Positions 31,710 through 43,169 of a stretch of DNA of 64,000 bases are shown piece after piece. Position numbers and translations under genes: made by a program. Where the stretch lies: positions 2,294,001 through 2,358,000 of the forward strand of contig NZ_CP022961.1 in the NCBI RefSeq assembly GCF_002285795.1, read 5' to 3'. Source of the DNA: Plantactinospora sp. KBS50. Its GTDB lineage: Bacteria > Actinomycetota > Actinomycetes > Mycobacteriales > Micromonosporaceae. Positions within the stretch are counted from its first letter, which is position 1. Each line of letters begins with the position of its first letter. The notes below the pieces were generated by a model. That model searched no databases, was not told where the DNA came from, and worked only from the letters and a program-made list of their open reading frames with translations.

Positions 31710-34150
31710 TCCTCGGATCCGTTCGTCGGCCCGGACCGGCCGGCGGCATCGGTGCCCCCGGTCCGCTTCGTGGCTTCGTTGCCGGGCTTCGCCGTGCCGC
31801 CGGCCGGCTTCGCCGCGCTCCTGGTCGGCTTCGCCGCGCTCCTGGTCGGCTTCGCGGTGCTCTTGGCCGCCTTTGCCGGGCTTCTGGCCGGCGGGGACGG
31901 CTTGGCCACCGGCCGGGCCGGCTTGGCCGGTGGGGTCGGTGGGGTCGGCTTGGCGGGCGGCGCCGGTGTGGGCCGCGGCGCCGGCTGGGCCGGCGGGACC
32001 GGCGGGGTCGGCTCGGGCTGCGGGGTCGGCGGGGTCGGCTCAGGCTGCGGGGCCGGCGGGGCCGGCGGGGCCGGGGTCGTGGTCGGCCTGGCCGGGCCGG
32101 GGCCGGTGGGTGGGGTGATCGGTGCCGGCGGGGCGACCGGCTCCGGTACGGCGGCGTGCCCGTCCGGCGCGGCCGCCGGGTCGCCACCGGGCCGGTGCAC
32201 GGTGAAGACGTGCGCGGGCTGCAGGTACGGGTCGAGCCGGACGGCGTTGCGCTGTCCCCAGTCGTAGTGCACCCCGGTCAGCTCGTCGACCACCGTGAAC
32301 CGCTCGTGCCAGTCGAACCCGAGCGCCGGCATGTCCAGGGTGGTGTTGCCCCACTGCACGTGGGCCGCGTCGAACGAGCAGACCACCAGCACCGTGTTGC
32401 CGGTGGCCGGGTCGCGTTTCGACCAGCACAGCAGCGCCGGGTTGTCGATGTCGTGGAACCGCAGGTTGCGCAGCCAGTGCAGCGCCGGGTTGGCCCGGCG
32501 GATCGCGTTCAGCGTGGCCAGGAAGGGGGCGAGGGAGCGGCCCTGCTCCTGCGCGGCGGCCCAGTCCCGGGGGCGTAGCTGGAACTTCTCGTTGTCCAGG
32601 TACTCCTCGGCGCCCGGCCGGGCGACGTGTTCGAACAGCTCGTAGCCGGCGTAGACGCCCCAGGAGGGGGAGAGCAGGCTGGCCAGCACCGCCCGGATCT
32701 TGAACATCGGCGGCCCGCCGTGCTGGAGGGTCTCGTGCAGGATGTCCGGGGTGTTCGGCCAGAAGTTGGGCCGCATGTGGTCGGCGGCGGCCACCAGTTC
32801 CTCGCAGTAGCGCCGCATCTCCCACGCCGTCGTCCGCCAGGTGAAGTACGTGTACGACTGGCTGAACCCGATCTTGCCGAGCCCGTGCATGATCGCCGGC
32901 CGGGTGAACGCCTCGGCCAGGAACAGCACGTCCGGGTTGACCTTCTTCACCTCGCCGATCAGCCAGTGCCAGAAGTCGAACGGCTTGGTGTGCGGGTTGT
33001 CCACCCGGAACACCGTGATGCCCTCGCCCACCCAGTGCAGCACCACGCGCAGGATCTCGGCCCGGATGCCGTCCGGGTCGGCGTCGAAGTTCAGCGGATA
33101 GATGTCCTGGTACTTCTTCGGCGGGTTCTCCGCGTACGCCACCGAGCCGTCGGCCCGGATGGTGAACCACTCCGGGTGCCGGGTCACCCACGGGTGGTCC
33201 GGCGCGCACTGCAACGCCAGGTCCATCGCCACCTCCAGGCCCGCCTCGCGGGCGGCGGCGACGAAGGCGCGGAAGTCCGCGGCCGTACCCAGGTCCGGGT
33301 GGATGGCGTCGTGCCCGCCCTCGGCCGCGCCGATCGCCCACGGCGAGCCGACGTCGTCCGGGCCGGCGACCAGCGTGTTGTTGCGGCCCTTGCGGTTGGT
33401 CCGGCCGATCGGGTGGATGGGTGGCAGGTAGAGCACGTCGAAGCCCATGGCCGCCACCGCGGGCAGCCGCTTCGCCGCCGTGGCGAAGGTGCCGGACCGG
33501 TCCGGCTGCCCGTCGGTGCCCAGCACCGCCCCCTCGGAGCGCGGGAAGAACTCGTACCAGGCCGAGAAGAGCGCCCGCGGCCGGTCCACCCACAGCTCGT
33601 ACGCCGCCGACCGGGTGACCAGGCGGCGCACCGGGTGGGCCCAGAGCAGGTCGGCCAGGTCCAGCGCCAGGGCGACCCGCTCGGCGACGGCCCGGGCCGG
33701 GTCGCGCAGCGCGGTGGCCGCCGCCTCGACCGCGTCGCGGCGGTTCTCCGGCACGCCGGGCCGCGCCTCGTCCAGCACCGTGGCGCCATCGGCCAGGTCG
33801 TTGGCCAGGTCCTCGGCGCCCTGCCCGGCGGCGAGCTTCTTGGTGACCGCGTTCCGCCAGGTGAGGTACGGATCGTCGAACGCCTCGACGGCGAAACTCC
33901 ACAGCCCCACCGCGTCCGGCCGGATGGTGGCGTGCCACCTGTCGTCGCGGTGCTCCCCCGGGTCCATCCGCACCGGCGGGCGGGGCCGGCCGTCCGGGCC
34001 GTGCCAGACGACGACGCAGCCGAGCGCGTCGTGCCCCTCCCGGTAGGACAGGGCGGACACCGGCACGAGTTCCCCGACGACGGCCTTGGCCGGGTACCGG
34101 CCGCAGGACACCGACGGCGAGACCTCTTCGATCGGAAACCGTCCAGTCAC
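31706..34150 (-). CDS. glgE: GlgE maltosyltransferase with a long Pro- and Lys-rich tail
   Basis: The enzyme extends alpha-1,4-glucan by transferring maltose from alpha-maltose-1-phosphate. Residues 1-654 are a complete GlgE: the GH13_3 barrel shows [15 protein letters not shown], the nucleophile Asp384 ([10 protein letters not shown]) and general acid Glu413 (LFLAEAF). The remaining 160 residues are unusual. First comes a Pro/Thr/Glu-rich part, then from about 755 an Ala/Lys/Pro-rich, histone-H1-like part with [11 protein letters not shown] repeats, ending acidic (NGSEE). Total length 814 compares with about 660-700 for relatives. The GTG at 34148-34150 has AGGTTGG upstream. TreS and Pep2, the common partners, are not in the window. 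Confidence 0.95.
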   Translation of the reverse strand: MTGRFPIEEVSPSVSCGRYPAKAVVGELVPVSALSYREGHDALGCVVVWHGPDGRPRPPVRMDPGEHRDDRWHATIRPDAVGLWSFAVEAFDDPYLTWRNAVTKKLAAGQGAEDLANDLADGATVLDEARPGVPENRRDAVEAAATALRDPARAVAERVALALDLADLLWAHPVRRLVTRSAAYELWVDRPRALFSAWYEFFPRSEGAVLGTDGQPDRSGTFATAAKRLPAVAAMGFDVLYLPPIHPIGRTNRKGRNNTLVAGPDDVGSPWAIGAAEGGHDAIHPDLGTAADFRAFVAAAREAGLEVAMDLALQCAPDHPWVTRHPEWFTIRADGSVAYAENPPKKYQDIYPLNFDADPDGIRAEILRVVLHWVGEGITVFRVDNPHTKPFDFWHWLIGEVKKVNPDVLFLAEAFTRPAIMHGLGKIGFSQSYTYFTWRTTAWEMRRYCEELVAAADHMRPNFWPNTPDILHETLQHGGPPMFKIRAVLASLLSPSWGVYAGYELFEHVARPGAEEYLDNEKFQLRPRDWAAAQEQGRSLAPFLATLNAIRRANPALHWLRNLRFHDIDNPALLCWSKRDPATGNTVLVVCSFDAAHVQWGNTTLDMPALGFDWHERFTVVDELTGVHYDWGQRNAVRLDPYLQPAHVFTVHRPGGDPAAAPDGHAAVPEPVAPPAPITPPTGPGPARPTTTPAPPAPPAPQPEPTPPTPQPEPTPPVPPAQPAPRPTPAPPAKPTPPTPPAKPARPVAKPSPPARSPAKAAKSTAKPTRSAAKPTRSAAKPAGGTAKPGNEATKRTGGTDAAGRSGPTNGSEE

Positions 34151-34305
34151 GCTGCCAACCTACTGCCCGCCGCCGCGCCTTGCGCGTCGAGATCCGCACG
34201 GCGTCGAGATCGCCCGCCGCGCCGCGGCGCCTGGCCAGGCGTGACGGAATCGACGGTTCGGTCGTTTCGAGGGAGAGTGTTTTCACCGCAGGCTGGAGAG
34301 CTGGT

Positions 34306-35547
34306 ATGCGAGCATCCGACGGTGACCGGTCGCCGAGCACGCCCCTGGGCATCCTGCTGATCGATCACCCGGTGCAGTATTTCGCGCCGGGACTGCGGCT
34401 GCTCGCCCGGCAGCCGGGGCTGCGTACCAGGACCTACTACGGGCGGGTCTCGCTCGACGGCGCGTACGACCCGGGATTCGGCCGGCGGGTGCGCTGGAGC
34501 ACCGACCTGTACTCCGGATACGACTGGTGGACGCCGCGGGGCGGTCGCTGGCGGTCCTGGCTGGGCACCCTGCGGGGGCTGCGCCGGGACCGGCCCGACG
34601 TGCTGCTGAGCTTCGGCTGGACGAGCCGGGTCTGCCGGGCGGCCTTCCTGTACGCGCTGGTCACCCGGACCCCGATCCTGTTCTTCTCGGACGCGAACAT
34701 CCGGGATCCGCGCCCGTTGGGCTGGCGGGGCCGGCTGCGCCGCCGGCTGCTGCGGGTGGCCTTCCGGCAGGCGGCCGGCGCGCTGGCGGTGGGGCCGGCG
34801 AACCACGCCTTCTACCTGGCCCACGGCGTCCCGCCGGAGCGGCTGTACCCGGGCGTCGACTCGGCGGACGTCGACCTCTTCTTCGCGGCGGCCGACCGGC
34901 GGCGCCGGACGCCGGGCCACCGCCGGGCGGACGGTCCGTTCGTGATCGGGTACGTGGGCAAGTTCATCGCGGTCAAGGCCGTGCACGACCTGATCGAGGC
35001 GGTCGCCCGGCTCGGACCGGGCATCGCCTGGGAACTCTGGCTGGTCGGCGACGGGCCGCTGCGCGCCGAGCTGACCGCGCTGGTGGCCCGGCTGGGGCTG
35101 ACCGGGCGGGTGCGGATGTTCGGCTTCCGCAACACCGACGAGGTGCCCGACCTGGTCGCGCAGCTCGACGTGCTGGTGCTGCCGTCCCACGTCGAGCCGC
35201 GCGGCCTGGTGGCGGTGGAGGCCCTCGCGGCCGGGGTGCCGCCGGTGGTCAGCTCGGTGACCGGCGTGTGGGGGCCGGGCGACACGGTCGAGCACGAGGT
35301 CAGCGGCCTGGTCTATCCGGTGGGCGACGTCGAGGCGCTGGTCGGCAGCCTCCGCCGGCTGATCGAGGACCCGGGGCTGCGGCAACGGTTCGTCGCGGCG
35401 GGTCGCAACCGGGCGGCCGTGCAGGGGCCGCAGGCGTTCGCCGCGACGGTGGCCGCCGCGCTGCGGACGGTCGCTGCCCGCCGCGCCGGCCGACCGGCCG
35501 GCTCCGGGACGCCGGCCCCGATCGGCGCGGGCGTCGAACGGCGCTGA
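34306..35547 (+). CDS. GT4-family glycosyltransferase between glgE and glgA
   Basis: The 413-residue product has two Rossmann-like halves of a GT-B enzyme. The donor-binding half shows GYVGKFIAVKAVHDLIEA, LVGDGPLR and the E-x7-E motif in EPRGLVAVEA, all typical of family 4. The N-terminal part (LIDHPVQYFAPGLRLLA) resembles transferases from polysaccharide loci. The ATG at 34306 follows GGAGAG. It is divergent from glgE and convergent with glgA, so it is an independent unit inserted in the glucan region. It may belong to polysaccharide synthesis or modify glucan; the sequence does not say which. Confidence 0.85.
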   Translation: MRASDGDRSPSTPLGILLIDHPVQYFAPGLRLLARQPGLRTRTYYGRVSLDGAYDPGFGRRVRWSTDLYSGYDWWTPRGGRWRSWLGTLRGLRRDRPDVLLSFGWTSRVCRAAFLYALVTRTPILFFSDANIRDPRPLGWRGRLRRRLLRVAFRQAAGALAVGPANHAFYLAHGVPPERLYPGVDSADVDLFFAAADRRRRTPGHRRADGPFVIGYVGKFIAVKAVHDLIEAVARLGPGIAWELWLVGDGPLRAELTALVARLGLTGRVRMFGFRNTDEVPDLVAQLDVLVLPSHVEPRGLVAVEALAAGVPPVVSSVTGVWGPGDTVEHEVSGLVYPVGDVEALVGSLRRLIEDPGLRQRFVAAGRNRAAVQGPQAFAATVAAALRTVAARRAGRPAGSGTPAPIGAGVERR

Positions 35548-35571
35548 GGCCGGCCGGGTGACCGGCGCGCC

Positions 35572-36831
35572 TCAGCCGAGGACCGACCTGTACACCGCCA
35601 GGGTGCGGGCCGCGATGGCGTCCCAGGAGAAGTGCTCGATGGCCCGCCGCCGGCCGGCCCGGCCGAACCCGGCGGTGCGGTCCGGGTCGGCCAGCAGCGC
35701 GCCGATCGCCTCCGCCAGGTCGGCCACGAACCGGTCCGGATCCAGGGGGGTGCCGGAACCGTCGGTGGCCTGGTCGATCGGCACCAGCAGCCCGGTCACG
35801 CCGTCCTCGACCACCTCCGGGATGCCGCCCGTCGCGGTCGCCACCACGGCGGTCTCGCAGGCCATCGCCTCCAGGTTCACGATGCCCATCGGCTCGTACA
35901 CCGACGGGCAGACGAAGACCGTGCTGTGCGTGAGCACCTGGATCACCTCGTGCTTGGGCAGCATCTCGGCCACCCAGACCACGCCCTGCCGGCTGGCGCG
36001 CAGCTCGTCGACCAGACCCTCGACCTCGGCCGCGATCTCCGGGGTGTCCGGGGCGCCGGCCAGCAGCACCAGTTGGGTGTCGGCGGGCAGGCAGCGGGCC
36101 GCCCGCAGCAGGTACGGCAGCCCCTTCTGCCGGGTGATCCGTCCCACGTACACCACGCTCGGCCGGGACGGGTCGATGCCCAGCCGCTCCAGCACGTCGG
36201 TGTCGGGGTCCGGGGCGTACTGCCGGGTGTCGATGCCGTTGTGCACCACGTGGATGCGGTCCGGGTCGACCGCCGGGTAGGCGGCCCGGACGTCCTGGGC
36301 CATCCCGGCCGAGACCGCGATCACCGCGTCCGCGGCCTCCAGCGCGGTCCGCTCGCACCAGGACGACAGCGCGTACCCGCCGCCGAGCTGCTCGGCCTTC
36401 CACGGCCGCAGCGGCTCCAGGCTGTGCACGGTGGCCACGTGCGGCACGCCGTGCAGCAGCTTGGCCACATGCCCGGCGAGGTTCGCGTACCAGGTGTGGC
36501 TGTGCACCACGTCGGTGCCGGCGGCCGCCGCGGCCATCTCCAGGTCGATGCCCATGGTCCGCAGCGCGGCGTTCGTGCCGGCCAGGCCGGGCGGATCGTG
36601 GTACGCGCTGACGCCCGGCTCGGTGCGGTGCGCGCCGAAGCAGTGCACCCGGACGTGGGCGAGTTCCCGCAGTTCCCGGGCCAGGTACTCGACGTGCACG
36701 CCGGCGCCGCCGTACACCTGCGGCGGGTACTCCCGGGTGAGCAGGTCGACGCGCAGCCGGGCGGCCTCGGAACCGGCGCTGCCTGCGGCGGAACCGGTGG
36801 GTGCGGTGGGATCGGTCACGTTCCGCACCAT
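35572..36831 (-). CDS. glgA: GlgA/GlgM-type glycogen or maltose-1-phosphate synthase
   Basis: The 419-residue GT4-type enzyme matches the actinobacterial glgA branch. YPPQVYGGAGVHVEYLA is the N-terminal nucleotide-sugar loop, GRITRQKGL the phosphate-binding region, and EPMGIVNLEAMA the E-x7-E motif. In mycobacteria this protein uses ADP-glucose and glucose-1-phosphate to make maltose-1-phosphate (renamed GlgM), which would feed the GlgE encoded nearby. The ATG at 36829-36831 is chosen; an ATG 16 codons further out exists. No good ribosome-binding site is visible. It is divergent from glgC over 100 bp, so the two can share regulation. Confidence 0.92.
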   Translation of the reverse strand: MVRNVTDPTAPTGSAAGSAGSEAARLRVDLLTREYPPQVYGGAGVHVEYLARELRELAHVRVHCFGAHRTEPGVSAYHDPPGLAGTNAALRTMGIDLEMAAAAAGTDVVHSHTWYANLAGHVAKLLHGVPHVATVHSLEPLRPWKAEQLGGGYALSSWCERTALEAADAVIAVSAGMAQDVRAAYPAVDPDRIHVVHNGIDTRQYAPDPDTDVLERLGIDPSRPSVVYVGRITRQKGLPYLLRAARCLPADTQLVLLAGAPDTPEIAAEVEGLVDELRASRQGVVWVAEMLPKHEVIQVLTHSTVFVCPSVYEPMGIVNLEAMACETAVVATATGGIPEVVEDGVTGLLVPIDQATDGSGTPLDPDRFVADLAEAIGALLADPDRTAGFGRAGRRRAIEHFSWDAIAARTLAVYRSVLG

Positions 36832-36919
36832 AAGGTGTGGCCGGGGAGCCGACAACACGGGTGGCGGGTGCCGGCACAACTGGTTGCTCGTACGAGTGGT
36901 GAACCGGCACGGCTGTGGT

Positions 36920-36931
36920 TAGCGTCGGGGT
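36920..36931 (+). promoter_or_regulatory. Leaderless -10 element of glgC
   Basis: TAGCGT (36920-36925, TANNNT) lies 6 nt before the glgC ATG, and no ribosome-binding site precedes that ATG. The transcript probably starts at or next to the start codon. No clear -35 element is seen in the 100-bp glgA-glgC interval. Confidence 0.5.
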
Positions 36932-38164
36932 ATGGCTCCCAAGGTCCTCGCGATCGTGCTGGCCGGCGGGGAGGGCAAGCGACTCATGCCCCTCACCGCG
37001 GACCGCGCGAAGCCGGCTGTCCCGTTCGGCGGTATGTACCGCATGATCGATTTTGTGCTCTCCAACCTGGCGAACGCCGGTTTTCTCAAGATCGTCGTGT
37101 TGACCCAGTACAAGTCGCATTCGCTGGACCGGCACATCACGAAGACCTGGCGGATGTCCAACCTGCTGGGCAACTACGTCGCGCCGGTACCGGCCCAGCA
37201 GCGCCGCGGCCCGTGGTGGTTCGCCGGCTCCGCGGACGCCATCTACCAGAGCTTCAACCTCATCAACGACGAGCAGCCCGACCACGTGATCGTCTTCGGG
37301 GCCGACCACATCTACCGGATGGATCCGCGGCAGATGCTGGAGCACCACATCGCCTCCGGCGCCGGCGTCACGGTGGCCGGCATCCGGCAGCCGCTGAGCC
37401 AGGCCGACCAGTTCGGGGTGATCGAGGTCGGCGGGGACGGCCAGCAGATCCGCGCGTTCCGGGAGAAGCCGACCGACGCCGTCGGGCTGCCCGACGCGCC
37501 GGACGAGATCTACGCCTCGATGGGCAACTACATCTTCAGCACCAAGGGGCTGTGCGAGGCCGTCGAGGTGGACGCCAACGACAAGACCAGCAAGCACGAC
37601 ATGGGCGGCAGCATCATCCCGATGCTGGTCGAGCGGGGCGAGGCGAACGTCTACGACTTCCGGGAGAACGACGTACCGGGCAGCACCGACCGGGACCGCG
37701 GCTACTGGCGCGACGTCGGGACGCTGGACTCGTTCTACGACGCGCACATGGACCTGATCTCGATCCACCCGGTCTTCAACCTGTACAACACCCAGTGGCC
37801 GATCTACACCGACTACCCGCCGTGGCCGCCGGCCAAGTTCGTGCACGGCTGGCAGGAGCGGGTCGGCCGCGCGGTCGGCTCGATGGTCTCGCCCGGCGTG
37901 GTGATCTCCGGCTCGTTGGTGGAGAACTCGGTGGTCTCGCCCAACGTCCGGGTGCACTCCTGGGCCCACGTCGAGGGCTCGGTGCTGATGGAGGGGGTGG
38001 AGATCGGCCGGCACGCCGTGGTCCGCAACGCCATCCTCGACAAGAACGTGATCGTGCCGGAGGGTGCGGAGATCGGCGTGGACCTCGACCGGGACCGGCA
38101 GCGGTACACGGTCTCCCGCAACGGCATCGTGGTGATCGGCAAGGGCCAGCGGATCGAGGACTAG
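36932..38164 (+). CDS. glgC: Glucose-1-phosphate adenylyltransferase (ADP-glucose pyrophosphorylase)
   Basis: The 410-residue enzyme makes ADP-glucose from ATP and glucose-1-phosphate, the committed step of glycogen synthesis. The N-terminal nucleotidyltransferase domain has [23 protein letters not shown] (activator and catalytic region, given as GEGKRL and KPAVPFGG), IYQSFN and [10 protein letters not shown]. The C-terminal left-handed beta-helix (about 290-400) carries hexapeptide repeats such as [13 protein letters not shown]. The ATG at 36932 is preceded by a -10 box rather than a ribosome-binding site. It lies between glgA and pgm. Confidence 0.96.
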   Translation: MAPKVLAIVLAGGEGKRLMPLTADRAKPAVPFGGMYRMIDFVLSNLANAGFLKIVVLTQYKSHSLDRHITKTWRMSNLLGNYVAPVPAQQRRGPWWFAGSADAIYQSFNLINDEQPDHVIVFGADHIYRMDPRQMLEHHIASGAGVTVAGIRQPLSQADQFGVIEVGGDGQQIRAFREKPTDAVGLPDAPDEIYASMGNYIFSTKGLCEAVEVDANDKTSKHDMGGSIIPMLVERGEANVYDFRENDVPGSTDRDRGYWRDVGTLDSFYDAHMDLISIHPVFNLYNTQWPIYTDYPPWPPAKFVHGWQERVGRAVGSMVSPGVVISGSLVENSVVSPNVRVHSWAHVEGSVLMEGVEIGRHAVVRNAILDKNVIVPEGAEIGVDLDRDRQRYTVSRNGIVVIGKGQRIED

Positions 38165-38313
38165 CCGGCGGCCCCGCCGCGCCCTCGCACCGAACCGGTG
38201 CCGGGCCGGTGTCGAGCCGGCGGCCCGCCGAGCCGGGCCAGGACGAACAGGCATGACCCGGGCGGTTCCCGGGTACCCAGCGCAGCCCGCCAGCCAAGCA
38301 GGAGGAGACCCGA

Positions 38314-39957
<1,644 letters not shown>

Positions 39958-40013
39958 GCGGGCGGTCGGCCGGGCGCGCTCCGCCACCGGCCGGCCGGGG
40001 CTCGGCGGCCGGG

Positions 40014-40946
40014 TCAGTCCGGCGGGATGTCCTGCCGGTGCGGTGCGGCCTGCCGGCGCAGCGTCTCCGGCAGCAGCTCCCGCAACTGCTCGGGCAGCAG
40101 CGGCAGGTCCAGCAGGCTGAGCTTGAGCTGGCTGCGCTCCCGGTACCGGCGCGGGTCGAAGCGCACCACCTGACCGGCGCCGCGCTGGAACCCCACCTCC
40201 AGCTCCCCGCCGCCCTCGACGTGCCGTACGACGTGCCCGTCCACCTCGACGGCCACCCGGCCGCTGTCCTCCCGCAGGTGCACCCGGATCCGCTCGGCGG
40301 GGGAGAGCACCACCGACCGGCTGATCCCGGCCATCGGCGCCGACGGGGTCATCACCACCGCCTCGGTGGCCGGCGAGATCAGTGGGCCGCCCGCCGCGTA
40401 GCTGTACGCGGTGGAGCCGGCCGGGGTGCTGATCACCAGCGAGTCGCACCGGTAGTAGCCGTACTCCTGGCCGTCCACGGCCAGCGTGGCGTTCACGAAG
40501 CCCTCGCCCGGCTGCCGGGCGAGGGCGATGTCGTTGAAGGCCACCACCCGCTCCTCGCAGACCGCGCAGCGCAGGCAGCTGCGCGGCTCGATGGTGAAGT
40601 CGTGCGTGGCCAACCGGTCCAGCGCCCGGGGCAGCTCCGGCGGGTCCACCTCGACCAGGAAGCCGAGCTGGCCCAGGTGCACGCCCATCACCGGCTTGGG
40701 CCGGTCCACCGTCATCCGCAGCGCGCCGAGCATCGTCCCGTCGCCGCCGATGCTGATCAGGGAGTCGCACTCGTTCACCAGCATGGCCGGGTCGGCCGGC
40801 AGCACCCCGTCCGGCACCCGGTGTCGCTGCTGCCGGTCCACCAGGATCTCCACCTGATGCCCGTGCGCCCAGTCGAGGATCATGGTCACGATGGCGGCGA
40901 CATCCCGGGTGGGGTGCAGGACGAGGCCGAGCCGGTTGTACCGCAT
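40014..40946 (-). CDS. nadK: NAD kinase
   Basis: The 310-residue enzyme phosphorylates NAD+ to NADP+. The GGDGTM motif (residues 67-72) is the catalytic signature; a conserved second region, STPAGSTAYSYAAGGPLISP, binds NAD (one usual threonine of TPTGSTAY is alanine here). The C-terminal ~40 residues are Arg/Gln-rich. The ATG at 40944-40946 follows GAGGTGG. It stands alone, convergent with pgm and divergent from the first gene of the polysaccharide region. Confidence 0.92.
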   Translation of the reverse strand: MRYNRLGLVLHPTRDVAAIVTMILDWAHGHQVEILVDRQQRHRVPDGVLPADPAMLVNECDSLISIGGDGTMLGALRMTVDRPKPVMGVHLGQLGFLVEVDPPELPRALDRLATHDFTIEPRSCLRCAVCEERVVAFNDIALARQPGEGFVNATLAVDGQEYGYYRCDSLVISTPAGSTAYSYAAGGPLISPATEAVVMTPSAPMAGISRSVVLSPAERIRVHLREDSGRVAVEVDGHVVRHVEGGGELEVGFQRGAGQVVRFDPRRYRERSQLKLSLLDLPLLPEQLRELLPETLRRQAAPHRQDIPPD

Positions 40947-41067
40947 GGGTCCACCTCACCATCTGGGACCTGCCGATGAAACTCGATCTCGTGGGACGGG
41001 CCGTGACCTCGGGCGACCCGCCGACGTTACACAGCGTGGCATGCGCCGCGTGCGTCGAAAGGTGCTC

Positions 41068-42048
41068 ATGAAGCTCGGAATCATCGGTCCGCAGGGTCCG
41101 GACACGTTCGCCACCAACATCGGCGACGCCGCGCAGCGGATGGGGCACCAGGTCGTGCCGCTCGGATCCGGCCGGCCCCGCCACGCCACCCTGGCCGGCC
41201 GGGCCGTCCAGCACGTGCTGGAGTCCGTGCCCGACGTGGAACGCCGGCTGCACGCCCGGCTGGCCCGCGCGGCCCAGGCGCACGAGTGCGACGCGGTGCT
41301 GTCCACGAATCACGCGCTGGCCGCCGAGGCGGTGGCCGAACTGCGCCGGGCGCGGATCCCGGTGGCGCTGTGGTACCCCGACGCCGTGGTGAACATGGGC
41401 CGGCAGTGGATGCTGCTGGCGCCGTACTCGGTGGTCTTCACCAAGGACCCGCTGCTCGCCCGGCGGCTGCGCGACACGCTGGACATCAACGCCCGGTACC
41501 TGCCGCAGGCGTGCAACCCGCGCTGGCACCGGCCGATGTCCGAGCCCGCGACCGAGCGCACCATCGTGGTCGCCGGGAACGTCTACCCGAGCCGCCTGCT
41601 GCTGCTGCGCCGGCTGCACGAGGCGGGCATCCCGCTGAGCCTGTACGGCGCGCCGGTGCCGCGGTACCTGCTCCCGACGATGCCCCCCGGCCTGCGGATG
41701 CGCCCGCCGATCTTCCGGGAGGACAAGTCGCGGGTCTTCCGCGGTGCGGCCGCCGTGCTGAACAACCTGCACCCGGGGGAGATGACCGGGGTGAACCTGC
41801 GGACCTTCGAGGCCACCGGCGCCGGGGCCGCGGTGCTCTGCGAGGACCGGCCCGTGCTGGCCGACCTGTACGACCCCGGCCGGGAGATCGTGTCGTTCAC
41901 CACCGTGGCCGAGTTGATCGAGCGGGCGCGCGAACTCCTCGACGAGCCGCGGCGCACCGCGGAGATCGGCGACGCGGCGACCAAGCGGGCGCACGCCGAG
42001 CACACCTACGAACACCGGCTGCCGGAGCTGTTCGCCCAGCTCAGCTAG
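41068..42048 (+). CDS. CgeB-like glycosyltransferase
   Basis: The 326-residue product resembles CgeB/DUF3880-type GT-B transferases. The C-terminal half is diagnostic: NNLHPGEMTGVNLRTFEATG followed by GAAVLCEDRP and VSFTTVAELIERA, the layout of the Glyco_trans_1_2 domain. CgeB of Bacillus acts in spore-coat polysaccharide maturation. The ATG at 41068 follows AAAGG at a 5-nt gap; an in-frame ATG at 41041 exists. It opens the polysaccharide locus and is followed by a hairpin, so it is probably monocistronic. Confidence 0.8.
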   Translation: MKLGIIGPQGPDTFATNIGDAAQRMGHQVVPLGSGRPRHATLAGRAVQHVLESVPDVERRLHARLARAAQAHECDAVLSTNHALAAEAVAELRRARIPVALWYPDAVVNMGRQWMLLAPYSVVFTKDPLLARRLRDTLDINARYLPQACNPRWHRPMSEPATERTIVVAGNVYPSRLLLLRRLHEAGIPLSLYGAPVPRYLLPTMPPGLRMRPPIFREDKSRVFRGAAAVLNNLHPGEMTGVNLRTFEATGAGAAVLCEDRPVLADLYDPGREIVSFTTVAELIERARELLDEPRRTAEIGDAATKRAHAEHTYEHRLPELFAQLS

Positions 42049-42059
42049 GCGGCGGGGTA

Positions 42060-42095
42060 GCGGGCGCCCGCCGCCGCCGGCGGCCGGGCGCCCGC
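42060..42095 (+). terminator. GC-rich hairpin after the CgeB-like gene
   Basis: GCGGGCGCCCG (42060-42070) pairs with CGGGCGCCCGC (42085-42095), and CCGCC (42071-42075) with GGCGG (42079-42083). It begins 12 bp after the stop codon and separates the gene from the sulfotransferase operon. Confidence 0.55.
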
Positions 42096-42161
42096 CGCCG
42101 TACGCCGTCGGCCGCGGTCGCGGACCGTAACCGGACGCCGCCGGCCGTCGTTTGCCCCGGT

Positions 42162-43169
42162 GTGAGAGTGCTCTACATCGGCGGCATGGGCCGCAGCGGA
42201 AGCACCCTGGTGGAGCGCATTCTCGGAGCGACCCCCGGCGTCTGCGGGCTGGGCGAGGTCGCCCAGATCTGGCAGCGGCTCGGGCGGGACGACGTCTGCT
42301 CGTGCGGCCGGCTGCTGTCGGCCTGCGACTTCTGGTCGGCCGTCGGCGCGGAGGCGTTCGGCGGCTGGCACACCGTCGACCTGGACCGGATGTCCGAGCA
42401 GCAGAGCCGGCTGGAGGCGCTGCGCATGCAGCCGCGGCTCGCCGGCTCCCGCCTGCCGCCCGAACTGCGCGCGGTCATCCAGCGGCACGCCGAGCACTAC
42501 GCCCGGATCTACCGGGCCGCCTCGGCGGTCTCCGGATCCGAGGTGATCGTCGACTCGTCCAAGTTCTCCGGCCTGGCGTTCTGCCTGCGCTGGCTGCCGG
42601 ACCTGGACCTGCGGGTGGTGCACCTGGTCCGGGACCCGCGCGGGGTGGCGTTCTCGTTCGCCAAGCGGGTGAAGCAACCGCCGCGGGACGGCTGCGACGA
42701 GATGCCCCGGCTCGCCCCCGCGCGCTCGGCGATGTACTGGGCCGTGCAGAACTCGGCGTTCGGCCTGATGGCCTGGTCCTGCCGGCGTACCGCCGGGCGC
42801 GGTGCGGACGGCCCGGCGCCGGTGCGGCTGTGCCGGCTGCGGTACGAGGACTTCGTCGCGGACCCGGCGGCCGGGCTGCGGACGCTGGCCGACTTCGCCG
42901 GGGTGCAACCCAGCGCCGTCGAGCTGTCCGACCTGGACGCCGGCCGGGTCCGGCTGGACCTGTCGCACAGCGTGGCCGGCAACCCGATGCGGTTCGTCGC
43001 CGGTGACATCCGGTTGCGCGCCGACGAGGCGTGGCGCACGGGCCTGGTGCCGCGGCAACGGTTCGCGGTCACCGCCATCTGCGCGCCCTGGCTCGCCCGG
43101 TACGGCTACCTCGGGTCCGGCCGTCCGGCCGCTCGTGCGGTGGCCGGGGCGCAGCCGGCGCCGCGATGA
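42162..43169 (+). CDS. Sulfotransferase family protein
   Basis: The 335-residue enzyme transfers sulfate from PAPS to a carbohydrate or lipid. The 5'-phosphosulfate loop is GGMGRSGSTLVERIL (R11-S-G-S-T) and the 3'-phosphate site is HLVRDPRGVAFS, both standard. Paired cysteines (VCSCGRLLSAC) near residues 45-55 are common in actinomycete polysaccharide sulfotransferases. The GTG at 42162 has no clear ribosome-binding site. Its stop overlaps the next ATG (ATGA). Its presence suggests a sulfated exopolysaccharide or glycolipid. Confidence 0.87.
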   Translation: MRVLYIGGMGRSGSTLVERILGATPGVCGLGEVAQIWQRLGRDDVCSCGRLLSACDFWSAVGAEAFGGWHTVDLDRMSEQQSRLEALRMQPRLAGSRLPPELRAVIQRHAEHYARIYRAASAVSGSEVIVDSSKFSGLAFCLRWLPDLDLRVVHLVRDPRGVAFSFAKRVKQPPRDGCDEMPRLAPARSAMYWAVQNSAFGLMAWSCRRTAGRGADGPAPVRLCRLRYEDFVADPAAGLRTLADFAGVQPSAVELSDLDAGRVRLDLSHSVAGNPMRFVAGDIRLRADEAWRTGLVPRQRFAVTAICAPWLARYGYLGSGRPAARAVAGAQPAPR

